Shown here: positions 11,701 through 20,136 of the stretch, one piece after another
How the letters are laid out: each line of letters starts with the position of its first letter
Numbering within the stretch: the stretch's first letter is position 1
NCBI GenBank assembly: GCA_977006965.1
Contig: OZ345374.1
Coordinates: forward strand, 2,356,001-2,420,000
Direction of reading: 5' to 3'
Source: Phymatolithon calcareum
Taxonomy: Eukaryota; Rhodophyta; Florideophyceae; Hapalidiales
Length of the DNA stretch: 64,000 nt
Made by a program: the position numbers and the translations under genes
Notes under the pieces: model-generated
What the model was told of the DNA's origin: nothing
Seen by the model: only the letters and a program-made list of their open reading frames with translations
Database searches by the model: none

Positions 11701-11946
11701 ATTGAAGACTTCTTTTTTCCCTTGGTCTTGTTACTGACGAGCTTACATATCTGAGAGTTGTCTAGAATCACGTTGAATACTTGCAGAGGACATATGGCTG
11801 GGGAGAAGCCGGAGATGATGACATTTCAGCACTGCAAAAGAACTGCAATGTTTTGCTCTGGAAAAGAGATCGATGGCTTTCACAAGTGCTGCCTTCTTTT
11901 TTTCCAGAGCCGACAAACGCACTGGATGGATGTCGCGGCCTTCCAT
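11701..11946 (-). pseudogene. ORF Z copy 1, frameshifted
   Basis: It starts MEGRDIHPVR like Z2 (19252-19503), but a 2-base deletion after KAIDLF throws the frame. The lost frame can still be followed (ILDNSQICKLV...KGKKKSS) to the same stop position, interrupted by one further stop. See Z2 for what can be said of the protein. Confidence 0.35.
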
Positions 11947-12055
11947 TCATGTATTCGAAATGATACGGAAAGCTTTGATTCGCTTCCCGAAAGACAGTTT
12001 AAACTTCTCCATGACTTTCTCCACCGGTGGCAGTAGAGGCCGACTCATTTTTCCA

Positions 12056-12324
12056 CCCAAATCGGATGCATCACGTTTTTCATTGAGATCTTCGATGTCA
12101 TGCTTTCCATACATCGTGATTCCCAGAATTGCTCCTTCGATACGTATGATACGACATCTCGAGCAAGCCCCCGACGTCCGCTCCGCCGTGGATTCTATTG
12201 CACAGGCCCTATGATGCGCTCGTCAACGCACTGCCCCTCCCATGTCCCCGCACTTGCCTCGGCCGCAACCGTGAGTGGGAGTAGGTGCTCGTTTGCAGGT
12301 AATGTTGCGCGTCTAGAGCGCTGA
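12056..12324 (+). pseudogene. Orphan 5' fragment of phosphohexomutase gene, unit 1
   Basis: This segment matches the promoter-proximal region and first ~40 codons of the gene at 24159, including MRSS..CPSH.PA.ASAA and VSGSRCSF.GNV. Similarity stops after TAGAGCGC, where the frame ends in TGA. No catalytic domain follows. It is a truncated by-product of the tandem duplication, not an independent gene. Confidence 0.75.
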
Positions 12325-12488
12325 ACGGTTTTCTGAAGGCTCTATCAGGCCCTCACCGAAGCCTCAGTGCTTCAAAATTTGATGTCGAAGATGTACTGTA
12401 TCATACGCACTGTACCGTATTCCAAAATCCATGCCGCTGGATACAGGGACAGGTGTCCCTAAATTGGCCAACCTGGTCAATGCATTAC

Positions 12489-13136
12489 CAGGGGAATGTA
12501 AGAGCGGGAGGAAAGCAAAATTTAAATGAATCAAAAAAATAAATACAAATCTGTAGTCGTTTCTGCGCACAAAATTATGAGGGGATTGATGTATCAGCAA
12601 AATTAGTGAAATTTAATGTAGTCGTGTACACCTGCCACGGGGTATTTGAGAATTTCACCCAATAAACGCTCACTGGCTACCGACCGCAAAGCACTTGACA
12701 GTGTCTATGCAGCTCCATGGCGCGCCATTGCAACGCCTTAATCAATACGATCTGATATTTGGCGTCAGCCTAGTGCTTCGAAACTACTGGCACAAAATGC
12801 CGCTTACGTGCATAAGGTGTGCACATTCCTAATCTTGCTGTTTGGTCATTATTTTTGACCAGAGAATGGACGCGTGATTCTTAGCTCCCCTGACATTCAC
12901 CGCGGCGAAAACAAGTGTGCATTTTGGACACTAGGGGAGCACGGCAACATTTTGGCCCGATAGTTATTTAGTTGAGTTGGGCCAAAATGGTGCCGTGCTC
13001 CCCCGGTGGACAGTAAATCTGGTTTCGTATTTGTTCTTTTGATGCTAGTCCGTAGTTTCAAATAAAGCGCGCTGTTGTGTTAATTCAAAATTCGGTTGTC
13101 ATACACTCTGCTTTCCTCCCCTTCTTACATTCCCTG
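12489..13136. mobile_element. Non-autonomous hAT-type element (MITE), 648 bp
   Basis: Terminal inverted repeats of about 29 bp begin CAGGG and differ by one indel and two substitutions (12489-12517 and the reverse complement of 13108-13136). A 7-bp direct repeat GCATTAC flanks it (12482-12488 and 13137-13143). The same sequence without the element is seen as empty sites at 4109-4115 and 19983-19989. CAGGG termini and a 7-8 bp target duplication are typical of the hAT superfamily. There is no transposase inside; it contains an internal 25-bp inverted repeat (12934-12958 and 12979-13003, one mismatch). Confidence 0.85.
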
Positions 13137-13276
13137 GCATTACAAATGTGTTATTGCCATCGTTTCTCATCTTCCTGATCAGAAGCTCTCCAACTCGTGC
13201 TCTCCCCGACTAATCTGTTCCTGGCGATAAAGACGTTGAAACTCATTACAGAAGCCGCACTACGGCAACGTTCACC

Positions 13277-15676
13277 ATGTCATGCTGTCCACCGCCGACA
13301 GGTCTTGCCCGCCTCGCCGAACACCCTGCTGTTGTTACGGTCGCATATCTTGCCGCCTTCACGCCGTGGGGATTTCTGTATGCTTTTGACTTCATCTCGA
13401 GCAAATGGAGGTCTATCCGAGATACTCGTCGCGCGGGATATTTGCACCTGTGCTTCTCTGTTGTGCCGCTTGCATATGTTTGTTTCTACGTTCACGTTCA
13501 ACGCTTGGCACAAGACTACAAGGAGATGTCAGCGTCGATTGCGGCAGCTGTTCTTTGCATTTTTCACATTGGAAGGACGGTTTGGGGTCTTGCGCAACTG
13601 AAAGCATTCGCATCTTGGAACTTACGGGCTTTGAAATGTCTTAGAAATATGAAGTACATTGTCAAAGCGCCCAAAGAGCTCGGATGGCGTCGTGAGCGTC
13701 TATTTGATGAGAGTGCGCCTATCTCTGACGCGGTGGACCATGGAATGCTGGTAAACAATTCACTTGTGGACAATGAGTTCAGTGGAGCAGAACTTCCTGT
13801 TCATTTGCGCATTTCGAATGGTTTTCGCATTGGAATGTGTTGTGAAAGACCAACGGATTGCTCCATTAGCTGGGTGACTGCATTCCTATGTCGGTTTGGG
13901 GCCGAGTTCTTGAAAGATTCAAGAATAATCGATTTGATGCGCGAGAGAAGACGTTTAAAAGTTGGACAGGGCTATTTGGATGTTGTAATGTATGCATTTT
14001 TCCATGTGACTGCAAGTACAAGGACAGAGGGAACTGGGAATAGGGAACTTCGCTATGTTGTTTCACATATTAGTCCTCTTTTATGGGAACTACAGGTGCA
14101 TATGACCTCTACGCTCTATCGTCGAGAGCCTATTTTACGAAATGCTTTTCCGTACGGGTATGCCGGACCCGTGAGACCTTTCGCAAACAGGATTCAATAT
14201 TTACAGTCCACTCTGGATGACGCTAAAAGTTCTTGGGCGGTTTCTGCATTGAACCACATGTCCGAGGATGACAGGGAAGCTGTGCAAAGTATATCGATTG
14301 AACATTTTGAGTACTTTATGGGTTTGATGGAACAAGACGGAAAAGACTGGAAAACGTACAGAGAAAAGACGGCGGATTCATCAAATTTTCTCAAGGTTGA
14401 GAATCACGAGGATGCGGTGGCTTCCCAGGTTTTATTGTCTCAGCTTGGTTACGCTAGAGAAAAGTCTCTAGAAGACGTCACGAATGGTATACCGATCAAG
14501 AAGGAGTTCATTCTCTCGTTTCTGTGGGAGAAAGAAACAAACAAATGTTTGTTGCAAGCAAGCGTACATATTGACAACTGTGCTGCTGTCATGGCCGGAT
14601 ACTGCGGACGTAAAAAAGGTATCAACGGGAGAGGTCCCTCAGAGGGTTACAATAATGGATATCCTCATGATTGGGTCTCCGCAGGTGTACCAGCAAGCAT
14701 CTTTGAGCAACAACGAAATATTGAAGTGTACCTGCTTAATGCGATATCGACCAAGTTCACTTTTGAGCATGTGCCTCAGAAAATGGGGTGCGTAATGGAC
14801 TTTGTGCGGAGCTCTCTGGCATCATGGCTGCATTTATCAAGAACATCGGCTCGAGAAGTGAATTGGAATCCGAAAATTGAGAGGTCGAAGCACGAAATTA
14901 TGATAAGTCAACAGCTTTTTGACGAGATGGAATTATGGTGGGCTTCGTTCTTGAGCGCGGGCTTGAAGTTGAAGATGAAGTTAGTCTGGGAATGTCAGTA
15001 TAACCTTCAGAGGGCACTTACCGAATCAACTGGTTCTCAGGAATTGCACGAGTCTCCACTGCTTATGATGTTGTGTGTGTTAGGCTTTCCAGCTCTTCAA
15101 GTTTCGCACGCGGAAGGCAGAATATTCAAGTTTGACATCCTTCCCCAAAACGCTCCTCAAGACATTTATTTGCAAGTTTCGCTGATCGACAGGAAGTCCC
15201 GGCGATTTTCTATTGAGATGATCAAACCCGCCCACGTACGCACTTTTCGATGGCAAGATTGGAAAGATGCTACAATGGGCAGATTAGCAGGTCAATCACA
15301 ATGGATGCAGGAGAACGAGGGTTTGAATGATGATCGTCTGTATCTGGATGCTCGACCAACAAAGCTATCGGATCCGATGATAGAGATCGATCGACAAGAT
15401 ACCGGACTGTCGCAAAATCTGAAGTATTGGACTGGATGGCCTCCATTCCATCCACGGTTTGGGGGGTTCGAGATGGGTCAGTTCAATTTAAGTGAAGAAG
15501 ATGTGGTATCGTGTGAAGACATGGATAAGGGTAGAACGACGGTTGATATATCCAGCATCGACAATACCGAAAACGAAAAATTTCGAAAAATCGAGCGCGC
15601 ACTCATTCAGACTGCAGACGGGTATATCAATCCCATATCGTCGGGTATAGAAGAAGAAAGGCTGATGGAAGATTAA
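13277..15676 (+). CDS. Gene X copy B, three-pass membrane protein of unknown function
   Basis: This is the only uninterrupted X copy, with 799 residues. Three hydrophobic segments lie at about residues 17-41, 54-75 and 85-107, followed by a ~690-residue soluble part with no domain I recognise. Blocks conserved in all three copies include LVNNS..(D/E)NEFSGAELPV, LLQASVHI, NGYPHDWVS, PQNAPQDI and WPPFHPRFGGFEMGQF. A variable block lies around residues 255-300. Compared with copies A and C, a TAA replaces a CAC codon and removes 17 C-terminal residues, so copy B may be slightly shortened. The start at 13277 is conserved in all copies with the context CACCATGTC. I infer a lineage-specific membrane protein. 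Confidence 0.75.
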   Translation: MSCCPPPTGLARLAEHPAVVTVAYLAAFTPWGFLYAFDFISSKWRSIRDTRRAGYLHLCFSVVPLAYVCFYVHVQRLAQDYKEMSASIAAAVLCIFHIGRTVWGLAQLKAFASWNLRALKCLRNMKYIVKAPKELGWRRERLFDESAPISDAVDHGMLVNNSLVDNEFSGAELPVHLRISNGFRIGMCCERPTDCSISWVTAFLCRFGAEFLKDSRIIDLMRERRRLKVGQGYLDVVMYAFFHVTASTRTEGTGNRELRYVVSHISPLLWELQVHMTSTLYRREPILRNAFPYGYAGPVRPFANRIQYLQSTLDDAKSSWAVSALNHMSEDDREAVQSISIEHFEYFMGLMEQDGKDWKTYREKTADSSNFLKVENHEDAVASQVLLSQLGYAREKSLEDVTNGIPIKKEFILSFLWEKETNKCLLQASVHIDNCAAVMAGYCGRKKGINGRGPSEGYNNGYPHDWVSAGVPASIFEQQRNIEVYLLNAISTKFTFEHVPQKMGCVMDFVRSSLASWLHLSRTSAREVNWNPKIERSKHEIMISQQLFDEMELWWASFLSAGLKLKMKLVWECQYNLQRALTESTGSQELHESPLLMMLCVLGFPALQVSHAEGRIFKFDILPQNAPQDIYLQVSLIDRKSRRFSIEMIKPAHVRTFRWQDWKDATMGRLAGQSQWMQENEGLNDDRLYLDARPTKLSDPMIEIDRQDTGLSQNLKYWTGWPPFHPRFGGFEMGQFNLSEEDVVSCEDMDKGRTTVDISSIDNTENEKFRKIERALIQTADGYINPISSGIEEERLMED

Positions 15677-15934
15677 GAACAAGCTAGATCAGAGGAAGAC
15701 GAGATGCAACCAGCGAATTGATGCGCTAAACCCAATCATGTTGTATGCTGCAGAGAGATATATGAATCGTATGTTGACAATAGTGTAGTCTTATGTGTCA
15801 TTGTAGAATTTGAAGTTGTGGGAAAAACTGGGGAAGTTTAGCGCCCTATCTATTAAAGAGAGCAGCATTTGTTTTTCCTTTTCACAAAGGAAGATGATGA
15901 TGAATTATCCTTGATACTTTTTCTCTTCCCATCA

Positions 15935-15981
15935 AACAGTAGGTTACGCCTCCACATGATGTGGTGGTGTAACCTATTGTT
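15935..15981. repeat. Hairpin downstream of gene X, copy B
   Basis: Equivalent of the hairpin at 8610-8656, with a few more mismatches between the arms but the same centre CCACATGATGTGG. Confidence 0.75.
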
Positions 15982-16444
15982 TGTAATTTCTATCCTACAT
16001 TTGGTCTATCTCGTCATACGTCTCTAACTTGGTGAACCAAAACACCTCGCCCTCCATTCTTCCACCGCCTTAGTTTCGGTTGGCAACTTCTCATGACCTG
16101 CTTTTCGGAATGTTTTTAGCCCGGTGTGTTCCTGCGTCCACTCGATCTCAACAAGTTCTCCGCCAAAGAGAAAAGTACTGTGTTGAGGTGAATTGGCAAA
16201 TTTGACATATACCGGATAACAAAAACAAACCCTCGGTGTTCACATAACATCTTATGGTTCATTTTAAGCTGTACTGCACATTCAATTTAACTTGGTCATT
16301 TTAGATAATCTTTATCTTTACTCATGCGCAGCTTCATGAGTAACAACAATGCACTGGACCTAGATCTCAACATACATAGCTGCCCCGGCAACGGGAATAA
16401 CAACGTATTTTACAAAACGGTTTCTTCACCTGATAGGACTGCTG

Positions 16445-16675
16445 GTAAACCTGAAATCACCGTGTACCACAGGGCAGTGGAGTAATTTTCCCCCTCGAGG
16501 TCCCGAAGGAGACCAGAGGTATGTTTTTGTAGTCCGTTGAATCGTGTTACACCAACAAAAAAAGAAACTCTTATTTATACAGAATCCAGCCAAAACCTCT
16601 TGACACTAGGAAAGTTGCCCCAAGCGTCAGCAGATGCGTTGCTAACTTTTAAATAAGAATCTATCTTTCTTCTTC
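16445..16675. mobile_element. 231-bp insertion with 14-bp target duplication (SINE-like)
   Basis: The 14-bp direct repeat TTTCTTCACCTGAT flanks the insert (16431-16444 and 16676-16689). Units 1 (about 9112) and 3 (about 23266) have the uninterrupted sequence, so this is a true insertion. The right end is pyrimidine-rich (CTTTCTTCTTC), which would be a GAA-type tail on the minus strand. Clear Pol III boxes were not found, so a SINE or a 3' LINE fragment are both possible. Confidence 0.7.
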
Positions 16676-17611
16676 TTTCTTCACCTGATTTTCTCCCAGT
16701 CTTATACAGTATCTCATTGAGAGTCACCATCTTCGTTGACCCTACGCTTGACGACAGCGGGCGTGAAGAAGTGTGCTCCTTGTTCCCGTCAAAAGGTCGA
16801 GCGGCGAAAAACGTTTCACGATCCGGCGCGTGTGCTGTCCCGAGTGACATGCTGCCGTCGGACAGGCGAAAAGCGCATGGGTGAAGAATGTTGTACTTTA
16901 CAATTTGCTTTCATTCGACTTGTGCTTAGTTGGGGAACCGCCTCGCAGAGTTTCTAATGGCCTGCATTCTGAAACCCAACCGTAAAGGGTATACTGACAC
17001 CTATAGGACGATGCGCGTGCGCCTGCTAGCAATGACATCGAAAGTATATAGGAACCGGATGTCGCAAGGGCAGGCGACATTGGCATTTACGTTAGGGTGC
17101 TGTGTGAGTGCTGCAACGTGACACAATCGTGTCTTCTCGTCTCGATAACATTGAGTAAACGTTTAATTCATCGTCTGGAAGGTCGAGCGACCTTTGTCTC
17201 GTGCGGGTACAAGATTCTTAAATGACTGATCGTCGGTGCTGCGAGGGTCTCATTTGTGACCGAAACCGCGTGAATGCATCCGCCGGCCGTCAAAGTTGCA
17301 CTCCAGAAACGGACGCCATCAATAACAATTATTGTTAATTCTGACATTTCGAAAATAGCAACCATCCTTCGACAAGCCCGAGCCGGACGAAATACCGCAT
17401 GATATTCTTCTCGCCGAGCAGCATTTATTAAACTATCGCCAGTGTGCCCGTTCTTGTGCGCAACGTTTGCCACCTCTGTTATGATAATTCCTCCACCTCT
17501 ACCTCCACAGTTCATGAACGGATCAATGCATACTGTAGAGAGAGAACACTGCAACCACGCTATGCCCATCCACTCTGTTCATCATCCAAGACGCGAGTGC
17601 CCTCCTCGCAA

Positions 17612-19255
17612 ATGGCGGGCAGTCGCGGCAAGCGCGCACGCCCAAAAGGCGGCCGTCTCTCCCTAGCCAAAAAGCGGCGCGCCGCCCCGTCCGCCCCATC
17701 CGCCGTCACCTCTTTGCCTCCCCCTCCGCCGCCACCGCCGCCCGACACGAGCGCCACGGATCTGGACTCCCTGAACGCCCGTCTCCTCGCCAGCGTGTCC
17801 GTGGACACGATTCCATGTGCGAACGACCTCTCCTCGCTGCGAGACGCACTGCGCACGCACGGCGCCAGCCGCGTCCTCTCCGCCGCGCGCTCTGCGCCGC
17901 GCGCGCTGCTGCTCGCGCTGCACGCCGGCATCTCCCAGTCCACCTCGCACTGCCGCGCCGTCGCAGACAGCCTTGTGTCCCTTGCTTGTGCGCAGGGCGA
18001 GGGCGAAACCGTCCGTCGCGCGCGCGACTGGGCCGCGCAGATGGCGACGGAAGCCGCGCGCGGCGAGCGCGGCGCGAAACTCGACCCCGCTTTCGCGCAT
18101 GGCGCGCAGAAGATGCCGGCTGTCGCGCCGCGTGACGCGGTTGATAAGGCGGCAATTGCCGTTTGTGCCGACGCTGTGTGCAGGCGGTTTGCGGACGGGA
18201 TGCAGTCGGAGGAGGAGGTTCGTGCGGCGTGTGCGGCACTCGCGCCGTTCGCGGACGTTCCGGCGCTGCGGAGTGCAATTGAGGCTGTGGTGCTTGCGGC
18301 GATGCGCGTGCACGCGCCACTGGAAGAGGGGGGGACGGGAAGGGGAGACGAAGTGCGGCTGCCGGAAGTGCTGGTGGAGGCTTTGCTGCCGGAGACGGGG
18401 CCGCGGCCGTTTGATGCGTTGGGGGTGATGGCGAGGGGGGCAGTGCTTATGCTGGATGAGGGGGCGCTGGCGGCGGAGAGGGGGCGGGTGAGGGGGATGA
18501 TTGAGAAGATGCTTTTCGTGGATATTGAGAAGGAGGAGGGTTTGGCTGCGGCGATTGGGACGGCGGCGGCGCATGATGTGGTGACGCATTGGGAATTATT
18601 GGACGAGGCGGAGAAGGCCGCGAAGACGGGGGAGACGCACCCTTTTGTGCGGCGCACATGGCCGGGGCGTCGGTCGCATCGTGCGGTTCTTTCTGCTGCT
18701 TTCCGCGCTTGTGAGAGTGAGAGGGAGGAGTTTCTTGGGGTGGCTGTGCGGTTACCGAGAAAGTCGCGCGGTTTGGCGAATTCATTTGCGGCGATCGGAA
18801 GAGCGTGTTGCGCTGTGCGGGATGCGGGGAAGAGTGGAATTGAATTGGTGAGAAATGCAATACGGTCGGCGGATGAGAGCAGAGTGTTGCTTGCAGTTGA
18901 GCATGCGATTGAGGTTATTGTGATTGCCGCAGGGGCCACGAGCATTGGGTCGAGTTGCAGGGAAGTTGTTGGGGGTGCAGAGTATGGACTGAGAGCGGCA
19001 TTCATGGCTGGAAGGGTTGCGGGCGGCAGGGATATGGGGGACGATGAGATTGTACGGGAGGCAAAAGACCCGGTGGCCGCGGCAGAACTTTTGAGATGTT
19101 TCATGGTGGCGGAAAAGTACTCACAGTGGGCAGACCATGATCGGTTACGCGGGAATGCTGTGCGGTTTCTTGATGAGTGTGCGAAAGTTTATCGGAGCGA
19201 TTGTGAAACATGTAGTGACATTGCGAATGTGGTGCAATGGTGGCGGGGGAGTTAA
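17612..19255 (+). CDS. Gene Y2, basic alanine-rich protein of unknown function
   Basis: This intact 547-residue protein is the duplicate of Y1, with the same length and start (MAGSRGKRARPKGG at 17612). The basic N-terminus, proline tract and helical alanine-rich body are all retained. Differences from Y1 are scattered, with a small cluster around residues 245-265 and at the C-terminus (VVQWWRGS against MVKWWQAR). The stop at 19253-19255 overlaps the stop of the antisense ORF Z2. The third unit has lost this gene by deletion, so the locus carries two copies. Function not recognised. Confidence 0.75.
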   Translation: MAGSRGKRARPKGGRLSLAKKRRAAPSAPSAVTSLPPPPPPPPPDTSATDLDSLNARLLASVSVDTIPCANDLSSLRDALRTHGASRVLSAARSAPRALLLALHAGISQSTSHCRAVADSLVSLACAQGEGETVRRARDWAAQMATEAARGERGAKLDPAFAHGAQKMPAVAPRDAVDKAAIAVCADAVCRRFADGMQSEEEVRAACAALAPFADVPALRSAIEAVVLAAMRVHAPLEEGGTGRGDEVRLPEVLVEALLPETGPRPFDALGVMARGAVLMLDEGALAAERGRVRGMIEKMLFVDIEKEEGLAAAIGTAAAHDVVTHWELLDEAEKAAKTGETHPFVRRTWPGRRSHRAVLSAAFRACESEREEFLGVAVRLPRKSRGLANSFAAIGRACCAVRDAGKSGIELVRNAIRSADESRVLLAVEHAIEVIVIAAGATSIGSSCREVVGGAEYGLRAAFMAGRVAGGRDMGDDEIVREAKDPVAAAELLRCFMVAEKYSQWADHDRLRGNAVRFLDECAKVYRSDCETCSDIANVVQWWRGS

Positions 19256-19503
19256 ATTGAAGACTTCTTTTTTCCTTTGGTCTTCCTACTGACGAGCTTG
19301 CATATCTGAGAGTTGTCTAGAATTGCGTTGAATACGGGCAGAATGTAGGCGGCTGGGGAGTAGCCGGAGATGATGGCATTTCCGCACTGCGGAACGACTG
19401 TAATGTTCTGCTCTGTGCAAAAGAGATCGATTGCTTTCACGAGGGCTGCCTTCTTTCTTTCCAGACACGGGAAACGCACTGGATGGATGTCGCGGCCGTC
19501 CAT
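19252..19503 (-). CDS. ORF Z copy 2, small protein of unknown function
   Basis: An 83-residue frame runs antisense and tail-to-tail with Y2; the two stop codons overlap. An in-frame TGA lies directly before the ATG, so the start is fixed if the ORF is real. The sequence MDGRDIHPVRF followed by RKKAALVKAIDLFC faintly recalls the first half of a MADS box (R..F..RK.AL.KA..L), but the rest does not match well and the length is short. Substitutions relative to the unit 1 copy look conservative (T/A, V/L, F/Y) even beyond the unit 1 frameshift, which suggests past coding. Treat as hypothetical. Confidence 0.3.
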   Translation of the reverse strand: MDGRDIHPVRFPCLERKKAALVKAIDLFCTEQNITVVPQCGNAIISGYSPAAYILPVFNAILDNSQICKLVSRKTKGKKKSSI

Positions 19504-19649
19504 TCATGTATTCGAAATGATACGGAAAGCTTTGATTCGCTTCCCGAAAGACAGTTCAACTCATTTTTCGACCAAATCGGATGCATCACGTTTTTCATTG
19601 ACATCTTCGATGTCATGCTTTCCATAAATCGTGATCCCCCGAATTGCTC

Positions 19650-19836
19650 CTTCGATACGTATGATACGAGAACTCGAGCAAGCGCAAGACGTCCGCTCCG
19701 CCGTGGATTGTATTGCACAGGCCGCACAATGGGCTCGTCAACGCACTGCCCCTCCCATGTCCCCGCACTTGCCTCGGCCGCAACCGTGAGTGGGAGTAGG
19801 TGCTCGTTTGCACGTAATGTTGCGCCACTACAGTAG
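19650..19836 (+). pseudogene. Orphan 5' fragment of phosphohexomutase gene, unit 2
   Basis: This matches the transit-peptide region of the gene at 24159 (THCPSHVPALASAATVSGSR region) and ends in a stop after NVAPLQ. The second ATG of the intact gene's ATGATG start has changed to CAATGGGC here. As in unit 1 there is no enzyme domain. Confidence 0.75.
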
Positions 19837-20136
19837 AGCGCCGGGCGGTTTTCTGGAGGTTCTATCAGGCCCTCGCCGCAGCCGCAGTGCTTCAAGATGT
19901 ATCATACGCACAGTACTGTACCCCAACTTCCATGTCGCTGGATACAGGGACAGGTGTCCCTAAATTGACCCACGTGGTCAATGCATTACAAAATTTGTAA
20001 TGTGTGTACAGTATTGCGAACGTTTCTCATCTTCCTGATCAAGAGCTCTCCAAGTCGTGCTCTCCCCGACCAATCTGTTCCTGACGATAAAGACGTTGAA
20101 ACTCATTGCAGGAGTCGCACTACGACAACGTCCACC

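Larger units (their letters stand above)
4096..12488. repeat. Tandem segmental duplication, unit 1
   Basis: This unit contains pseudogene X-A, intact gene Y1, a decayed Z and an orphan 5' fragment of the phosphohexomutase gene. It begins and ends with the same short sequence ending GGTCAATGCATTAC. Base-level similarity to units 2 and 3 runs through genes and spacers alike, which shows DNA-level duplication rather than retroposition. Without the LINE, the X start-to-start distance to unit 2 is about 7.4 kb. Confidence 0.85.
15677..17611. other. X-B to Y2 spacer of unit 2
   Basis: This spacer is homologous to 8395-10056 and has no recognised gene. It holds the post-X hairpin and the 231-bp insert described separately. 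The minus-strand frame reading TLNEILYKTGRKSGEE (about 16675-16730) is present here too. Confidence 0.6.
13144..19989. repeat. Tandem segmental duplication, unit 2
   Basis: This is the best-preserved unit, with X-B and Y2 both open, Z2 open, and an orphan phosphohexomutase 5' fragment at its right end. The unit ends with the same GGTCAATGCATTAC as unit 1. It differs from units 1 and 3 by a 231-bp insert at 16445. Confidence 0.85.
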
